DNA of 64,000 nt from Pseudomonas sp. MYb327 (GTDB lineage: Bacteria; Pseudomonadota; Gammaproteobacteria; Pseudomonadales; Pseudomonadaceae). Positions 59,080 to 64,000 of this stretch are shown one piece after another. Location of the stretch: contig NZ_CP159258.1 in the NCBI RefSeq assembly GCF_040438925.1, positions 1,006,001-1,070,000 on the forward strand. Reading direction: 5' to 3'. A program made the translations under genes and the position numbers. Every line of letters begins with the position of its first letter. Position 1 is the first letter of the stretch. The notes under the pieces were generated by a model. It saw nothing but the letters and a program-made list of their open reading frames with translations, ran no database searches and was not told the DNA's origin.

Positions 59080-59946
59080 ATGAAAAACATCATCGGTATC
59101 TACACCAGCCCACGGTCCCATTGGGTCGGCGACGGTTTCCCGGTTCGTACACTGTTTTCCTACGACAACCTGGGCAAACACATCAGCCCGTTCCTGCTGC
59201 TGGATCACGCCGGTCCTGCTGAATTCACCCCGACCACCGAGCGTCGTGGCGTTGGTCAGCATCCGCACCGTGGCTTCGAAACCGTGACTATCGTTTACAA
59301 GGGCGAACTGGAACACCGTGACTCCACCGGCAGCGGTGGCAAGATCGGCCCCGGCGACGTGCAATGGATGACCGCCGCCTCTGGAATTCTCCATGAGGAG
59401 TTCCACTCCGAAGCCTTCGCCAAAAGCGGTGGCACCCTGGAAATGGTGCAGTTGTGGGTCAACCTGCCGGCCAAGGACAAAATGGCCGACGCCGGTTACC
59501 AGACGATTCTGGATGGCGACATCCCGAACATTGCCTTGAAGAACAACGCAGGCAGCCTGCGCTTGATTGCCGGTGAATTCGAAGGCCACAAAGGGCCGTC
59601 GCGCACCTTTACCCCGATCGACGTCTGGGACCTGCGCCTGAATGCTGGCAAGTTGCTCACGCTGGATCTGCATGAAGGACGCAACACCGCGCTGGTGGTT
59701 TTGCGCGGCTCGATTCAGGTCAACGGCCTGGAGTCAGTGCGCGAAGGCCAGTTGGCCCTGTTCGAGCGCAATGGCAATCAGTTGAGTCTGGAGGCCAGCA
59801 ATGACGCGGTGGTGCTGTTGCTCAGCGGCGAGCCAATTGACGAGCCGATCGTTGGTCACGGTCCGTTCGTGATGAACACCGAGCAAGAAATTCACCAGGC
59901 ATTCACCGATTTCCAGTCCGGTCGCTTTGGCCAGATGCACGGCTGA
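59080..59946 (+). CDS. pirin-family protein
   Basis: 288 residues of bicupin (pirin) fold. Metal ligands are visible as H61 and H63 in GQHPHRGFETV and H105, E107 in SGILHEEFHSE. The C-terminal cupin follows at EGQLALFERNGNQLSLEA. Bacterial pirins may act as quercetinases or as regulators through redox-active iron; which applies here is not clear. It is divergent from the LysR gene and followed by a YcaC-like hydrolase in the same direction after 82 bases, so both are likely under the LysR regulator. Confidence 0.9.
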   Translation: MKNIIGIYTSPRSHWVGDGFPVRTLFSYDNLGKHISPFLLLDHAGPAEFTPTTERRGVGQHPHRGFETVTIVYKGELEHRDSTGSGGKIGPGDVQWMTAASGILHEEFHSEAFAKSGGTLEMVQLWVNLPAKDKMADAGYQTILDGDIPNIALKNNAGSLRLIAGEFEGHKGPSRTFTPIDVWDLRLNAGKLLTLDLHEGRNTALVVLRGSIQVNGLESVREGQLALFERNGNQLSLEASNDAVVLLLSGEPIDEPIVGHGPFVMNTEQEIHQAFTDFQSGRFGQMHG

Positions 59947-60028
59947 CTGCTTGACTGCATGTTGATCAAAACCCAGGTTTTACCCACGCCGGCCCGTTCG
60001 GCATCGATACCCCGAGAGGACTACTGCA

Positions 60029-60655
60029 ATGACTACTTCTTACAAGCGTCTCGACAAGGATAACGCCGCCGTTCTGTTGGTGGATCATCAGGCAGGTCTG
60101 TTGTCGCTGGTGCGCGATATCGAACCGGATCGTTTCAAGAACAACGTGCTGGCCCTGGCCGACCTGGCGAAGTACTTCAAATTGCCGACGATTCTGACCA
60201 CCAGTTTCGAAACCGGCCCCAACGGCCCGCTGGTGCCCGAGCTCAAGGCGCTGTTCCCGGACGCACCGTACATTGCTCGCCCTGGCCAGATCAACGCGTG
60301 GGACAACGAAGATTTCGTCAAGGCGATCAAGGCCACCGGCAAGAAACAACTGATCATCGCTGGCGTAGTGACTGAAGTGTGCGTGGCGTTCCCGGCGCTG
60401 TCGGCCCTGGCCGAAGGTTTTGACGTGTTCGTGGTGACCGATGCTTCCGGCACGTTCAACGAACTGACCCGTCAGTCGGCCTGGGATCGCATGTCGGCCT
60501 CTGGCGCGCAACTGATGACCTGGTTTGGCCTGGCCTGTGAACTGCATCGCGACTGGCGCAACGACGTGGAAGGCCTGGCGACCTTGTTCTCCAACCACAT
60601 CCCGGACTACCGCAACCTGATGACCAGCTACAACACCCTGACCAACAGCAAATAA
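60029..60655 (+). CDS. isochorismatase-fold hydrolase, YcaC-like
   Basis: 208 residues. The cysteine-hydrolase fold shows Asp19 in VLLVDHQAG, Arg84 in IARPGQINAW and the nucleophile Cys118 in AGVVTEVCVAF, the same numbering and triad as E. coli YcaC. These proteins are octameric hydrolases of unknown natural substrate, structurally related to nicotinamidase and isochorismatase. The start has GAGAGGA before it. Very likely co-transcribed with pirin. Confidence 0.88.
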   Translation: MTTSYKRLDKDNAAVLLVDHQAGLLSLVRDIEPDRFKNNVLALADLAKYFKLPTILTTSFETGPNGPLVPELKALFPDAPYIARPGQINAWDNEDFVKAIKATGKKQLIIAGVVTEVCVAFPALSALAEGFDVFVVTDASGTFNELTRQSAWDRMSASGAQLMTWFGLACELHRDWRNDVEGLATLFSNHIPDYRNLMTSYNTLTNSK

Positions 60656-60673
60656 TACGGGCATCACCCAGAC

Positions 60674-60764
60674 CCTGTGGGAGCGAGCCTGTTCGCGATA
60701 GCGGCCTGACAGTCACTGCAATGGTGCCTGTTGAGCCGTCATCTCGAGCGGGCTCGCTCCCACT
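60674..60764. repeat. inverted pair of REP elements
   Basis: GTGGGAGCGAGCCTGTTCGCG and facing CGAGCGGGCTCGCTCCCAC lie between the hydrolase and the channel gene. Confidence 0.7.
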
Positions 60765-60856
60765 TTGTTTTGTGTTGTTCTGGTGTCATCAATTGCTCCT
60801 ACACTGTGGCGAATGTGTGCGATCTTTTGCTGATCGTCTCGTGCTGGAGTTGCTTG

Positions 60857-62299
60857 ATGCTGTCGTTGCTCACTGAACATCCACTGATTTGCGCATTGGT
60901 TCTGCTCCTGACCGATCTGGTGTTATGGCGCTTGATTGGCACCCGTGGCCACAACGTGAAACTGCTCGTGCGGCTGGTGATTTTTTCGCTGTACAGCCTG
61001 GTGCTGTTCAACGAAGGCATGAACCCGCTGGAACCGGCGCCCTTTGTCGAGAACGTGCCGTTGCATCTGGCGGCCACGGGGTTACAGATCGGCTGGTGGC
61101 TGTTCGCTGCGCGCACCCTGACCGTGCTGATCGGCGCGGGATTGATGCAACGGGTGGGGCATACCGGGCGGTTGCTCCAGGATCTGCTGGGTGCGGTGAT
61201 TTTCCTGGTAGCGGTCATCGCCGCCCTGGCCTACGTGCTCAATCTACCGGTCAGAGGTGTGCTGGCCACGTCCGGCGCGTTGGCGATCATCGTCGGCCTG
61301 GCGTTGCAAAGTACCCTCAGCGACGTGTTTTCCGGGATCGTCCTCAACACCACCAAACCCTATCAACTGGATGACTGGATCGCGATCGACGGCACAGAGG
61401 GCCGGGTCATCGACATCGACTGGCGCGCCACGCGGCTGCAAACCTCCCAGGGCAGCATGATCGTGATTCCCAACTCGCTGGCGGCCAAGGCCAAGATCAC
61501 CAACTTCAGCCGGCCCAGCGATATGTTCGGCGTTGCTATCAGTCTGCAGATCAGCCCCCATGTCCGTCCCGGCACGGTGATCGAAGCCCTCGAGCGGGCG
61601 AAGCAGGGCTGCCGCATTCTGCTCAGCAAGCCTTCGCCAAAAGTCGCGCTGAAAAGCTCCACCGCCGCCGGCGTGGAATATGAAATCAGCGGCTTTGTCG
61701 CTTCGATGAGCGAAAAGCGCGAGGTGCGCAATCAACTCTATGATCTGGCGTACCGGCACTTGCGCGCATCCGGGGTCAATTTGCTGTCGAGCGTGGAGCC
61801 CGTTCCGACCACCGACCTCTCACGGCCACGGGCGTTGATCGACAGTTCGCCGATTTTCTCGACCTTGCGTGAGGAGGAGAAAGAAACCTTCAGCCAGAAC
61901 ATGACCCTGCAAAACTTTAATGCCGGGGAGACGATTCTGGCGGCCGAGGAAGTCAGCGATCATTTGTTCATCATTGAGTCCGGGGTGGTATCGGTGACGC
62001 TGAACCGCAACGGGACGCTCATGGAAACCGGGCGCATGGGGCCGGGGGAAGTGATCGGCGAAGCCGGCATCCTGACCGATAGCGCGCTGCCCGCGGAGTT
62101 CTCCGCGAAAACCGCGTGTGTGCTTTACCGCATCGAAAAAGGCTACCTCAGACCCTGCCTGGAGGCTCGTAACGACATCAACGATGCGATGAAAAACCTG
62201 CTGGATTTCCGCTTGCACAAGGTCAAGGCGCTGACTCAGGAAGTGCCGGCGGTGGTGCAGAAGAAGGGGTTTTTGAAATGGCTGCTCAATCGGGCGTAA
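60857..62299 (+). CDS. MscS-type channel with cyclic-nucleotide-binding domain
   Basis: 480 residues from the ATG at 60857 (TGGAG 7 bases ahead); 42 upstream codons overlap a REP and are rejected. Several N-terminal TMs precede the pore helix and MscS beta domain (GVLATSGALAIIVGLALQSTLSDVFSGIVL, then DWIAIDGTEGRVIDIDWRATRL). The C-terminal 110 residues are a cNMP-binding fold (FNAGETILAAEEVSDHLFIIESGVVSV, GPGEVIGEAGILTDSALPAEFSA). It belongs to the bCNG group of MscS proteins, which respond to cyclic nucleotides more than to tension. Ligand and gating are unknown. Confidence 0.87.
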   Translation: MLSLLTEHPLICALVLLLTDLVLWRLIGTRGHNVKLLVRLVIFSLYSLVLFNEGMNPLEPAPFVENVPLHLAATGLQIGWWLFAARTLTVLIGAGLMQRVGHTGRLLQDLLGAVIFLVAVIAALAYVLNLPVRGVLATSGALAIIVGLALQSTLSDVFSGIVLNTTKPYQLDDWIAIDGTEGRVIDIDWRATRLQTSQGSMIVIPNSLAAKAKITNFSRPSDMFGVAISLQISPHVRPGTVIEALERAKQGCRILLSKPSPKVALKSSTAAGVEYEISGFVASMSEKREVRNQLYDLAYRHLRASGVNLLSSVEPVPTTDLSRPRALIDSSPIFSTLREEEKETFSQNMTLQNFNAGETILAAEEVSDHLFIIESGVVSVTLNRNGTLMETGRMGPGEVIGEAGILTDSALPAEFSAKTACVLYRIEKGYLRPCLEARNDINDAMKNLLDFRLHKVKALTQEVPAVVQKKGFLKWLLNRA

Positions 62300-62604
62300 G
62301 CCGTTGCCGTTTGTGGGGGATGGGGTCGCTGGCGTCGATCACACATCCCCTGTGGGAGCGAGCCTGCTCGCGATAGCAATACCAGCAACGCTAAAAATCC
62401 TGAAACAAGATTTCAAACCCTCGGCTCGACCGACAGCCAACTCCGCGTCAAACGGCTGATGTTCAGCAGCAAGGTGTCGCTGAGCAAACGCAAGCTGGCA
62501 TCGATATCCCTCAGTGGCCTCCTCGACTTCTGGAATATTGGCTATTTGTCCAAGTGGCCTGGAGGACTAACGTATCCACACACCCACTTGCCCTGGAGCA
62601 TTCC
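62300..62604 (+). other. intergenic region with one REP and no convincing gene
   Basis: A REP lies at 62349-62377. The remainder holds no supported ORF. A minus-strand frame ending near 62410 has protein-like composition but no start codon or ribosome site. Confidence 0.4.
62349..62377. repeat. REP element
   Basis: CTGTGGGAGCGAGCCTGCTCGCG, a single copy behind the channel gene. Confidence 0.65.
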
Positions 62605-63045
62605 ATGCAACCGCGTACCGATTTCTACACCGCCTCGCCTGACGCTCTCAAAGCGATGATCGCCCTGGAAACCGCGGTCTCCAAACTGCCGCTGGAAAAG
62701 AACCTGATCGAACTGGTGAAGCTGCGCGCTTCGCAAATCAACGGTTGCGCCTTCTGCATCGACATGCACACCGCTGATGCGATCAAGGGTGGCGAGACCC
62801 CGCGTCGATTGTTCGCCGTGACGGCCTGGCGTGAAGCGCCGTTCTTTACCGATCGCGAACGCGCCGCGCTGCTTTGGACCGAATCCCTGACCCAGCTCAG
62901 CCTGACCCATGCCCCGGACGAAGACTACGAAGTGGTCAGCGCTCAGTTCACGCCGAAGGAAATGGTCGACCTGACCGTGGCCATCAGCACCATCAACAGC
63001 TGGAACCGTCTGGCGGTAGGCTTCCGCAAAACGCCTCAGGCCTGA
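62605..63045 (+). CDS. carboxymuconolactone decarboxylase / AhpD-like protein
   Basis: 146 residues from the ATG at 62605 (GGAG ahead). The AhpD-fold core has the redox motif NGCAFCIDMH with Cys48, Cys51 and His55, preceded by LVKLRASQI. This is the alkylhydroperoxidase AhpD/CMD family, whose Cys pair supports peroxidase activity. The substrate is unknown; carboxymuconolactone decarboxylation is unlikely without protocatechuate genes. It is convergent with an MFS transporter after a gap of 22 bases. Confidence 0.88.
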   Translation: MQPRTDFYTASPDALKAMIALETAVSKLPLEKNLIELVKLRASQINGCAFCIDMHTADAIKGGETPRRLFAVTAWREAPFFTDRERAALLWTESLTQLSLTHAPDEDYEVVSAQFTPKEMVDLTVAISTINSWNRLAVGFRKTPQA

Positions 63046-63067
63046 TTTTCAGAAAGCTGCCGACGCC

Positions 63068-64000
63068 TCAATGAGCATCGGCACTCGGCGCGGCGGGTGG
63101 TTGCACCTTGCGCATCAAGGGCACCATCGCCGTGGCGATGATGAAGCAGACCATGATCATCAAAAACGCGTCGCCGTAGGTCTGTGTCTGCGCTTCGCGA
63201 TAGGTCAACAGCCAAAGCTGATGCAGGCTGGCAGTCACCCCGACATCGCCGCTCTGGCCCAGGGCGGCGAAGTTGTTTCCAACCTGGGACAACCACTGGT
63301 TCAGCGCTTCGTTGGTGCTGTTGAGGTTTTCCGCCAACCTTGTGAAGTGCAGATTGGTGCGGTCATTGAGAATGGTCGCGCACGCCGCGATGCCAATGGC
63401 GCCGCCCAGGTTGCGCATCAGGTTGAACAATCCCGAAGCATGTTTGAGTCGTGCCGGCGCCAGCCCACCAAGGGTTAACGTCACTGCTGGCGGCACCGCC
63501 AGTTGCTGGGCGATGCCGCGCAAGGCTTGCGGCAACATCAATTCCTTGGCGCCCCAATCATGGGTAATCGGGCTGAAATCCCACATCGACAAGGCGAACA
63601 GCCCGAGGCCGGTCATCATGATCCAGCGCAAGTCGACGCGGTTGGCCAGAAAGGCATACAGCGGAATCGCCATGATCTGGAACACGCCGGTGGAGAAAAC
63701 CGCCAGACCAATGTCCAGCGCGCCGTAGCCACGCACTCGACCTAGGAACAGTGGCGTCAGGTAGATAGTGGCAAACAGGCCAATCCCGGTGACGAAGGAA
63801 AAGAAACAGCCGAGGGCAAAGTTGCGGTCCTTCAGGGCGCGCAGATCGACAATCGGATTGGCCACGTGCAAGGTCCGGCCGATGAACGCCAGGCCGGCCA
63901 GGCCGCTGATCCACGCAGTCGTCAGAATCGTATGGTCGCTGAACCAGTTCCAGCGCGGGCCTTCTTCGAGGGTGTATTCCAGGCAACCAAGGAAAAGCGC
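63068..64000 (-). CDS. DHA2-family MFS drug exporter, 5' part missing
   Basis: At least 311 residues; the frame runs open through the window edge, so the true start lies beyond 64000. It has successive hydrophobic helices: GCFFSFVTGIGLFATIYLTPLFL, LFALSMWDF, and the DHA2-typical NLMRNLGGAIGIAACATIL in the middle, and a final helix DAFLMIMVCFIIATAMVPLM. This is the EmrB/QacA 14-helix family, exporting drugs or toxic organics, usually with an EmrA partner outside this window. Internal TTG/ATG starts are ignored because upstream codons still look coding (FLGCLEYTLEEGPRWNWF). Confidence 0.85.
   Translation of the reverse strand, partial: ALFLGCLEYTLEEGPRWNWFSDHTILTTAWISGLAGLAFIGRTLHVANPIVDLRALKDRNFALGCFFSFVTGIGLFATIYLTPLFLGRVRGYGALDIGLAVFSTGVFQIMAIPLYAFLANRVDLRWIMMTGLGLFALSMWDFSPITHDWGAKELMLPQALRGIAQQLAVPPAVTLTLGGLAPARLKHASGLFNLMRNLGGAIGIAACATILNDRTNLHFTRLAENLNSTNEALNQWLSQVGNNFAALGQSGDVGVTASLHQLWLLTYREAQTQTYGDAFLMIMVCFIIATAMVPLMRKVQPPAAPSADAH

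Noticed and set aside
62410..62540. A short minus-strand frame with protein-like composition (…LLSDTLLLNISRLTRSW…)
   Set aside because: No start codon or ribosome site after the upstream in-frame stop; at best a gene remnant, not supported.

Overview
This is a chromosomal window from a fluorescent Pseudomonas, almost certainly the P. fluorescens group. It is GC-rich, carries many Pseudomonas-type REP palindromes between transcription units, and about 41 kb of it (roughly 6.5-48.7 kb) is a pyoverdine siderophore locus. Everything below was read from the sequence alone; no database search was possible.

Left flank (1-6.4 kb): a small LprI-like periplasmic protein, an ADP-ribosylglycohydrolase-family enzyme, an AHSA1/SRPBCC protein, a probable unannotated RsmX-type small RNA with GGA motifs in its hairpins, an isonitrile hydratase (InhA) divergent from a GlxA-type AraC regulator, and a GH15 glucoamylase-like enzyme.

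Pyoverdine locus (6.46-48.7 kb): a type II thioesterase (pvdG-like) and two giant NRPS genes joined by a 1-base stop/start overlap. Read by adenylation codes, these would build the side chain D-Ala, Lys, Thr, D-Ser, Orn-type, Orn-type, released by a terminal thioesterase domain. Next come an alpha/beta hydrolase, the TonB-dependent receptor fpvA with a signalling domain, and the exporter pvdE. Then follow the periplasmic maturation genes pvdM-pvdN-pvdO, divergent from the tyrosinase pvdP, the pvdR-pvdT-opmQ efflux/recycling system, the sigma factor fpvI, and the ornithine hydroxylase pvdA. Perfect iron-starvation (PvdS) promoters of the form TAAAT-N16-CGT precede pvdE, pvdM, pvdP, pvdR and pvdA. 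Variant boxes precede pvdG and the first NRPS, the latter abutting a good Fur box. The chromophore NRPS pvdL, pvdS, pvdH, the hydroxyornithine acyl/formyl transferase, pvdQ and the anti-sigma fpvR are not in the window, so the pathway is split across the genome.

Right flank (48.7-64 kb): an MgtA-type Mg2+ P-type ATPase with a possible leader peptide, a degenerate stand-alone receiver protein, a BvgA/EvgA-like response regulator with an adjacent BvgS/EvgS-like hybrid kinase, a DkgB-like aldo/keto reductase, a PaaI-type thioesterase, a LysR regulator divergent from pirin and a YcaC-like hydrolase, an MscS-type channel with a cyclic-nucleotide-binding domain, an AhpD-like protein, and a DHA2-family MFS transporter cut by the window edge.

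No tRNA, rRNA, CRISPR array, transposase or prophage was recognised. The most unusual points are the E-type carrier domain without an epimerase in the last NRPS, the Fur/PvdS overlap at the NRPS promoter, the RsmX-like sRNA, and the missing anti-sigma partner of FpvI/FpvA.
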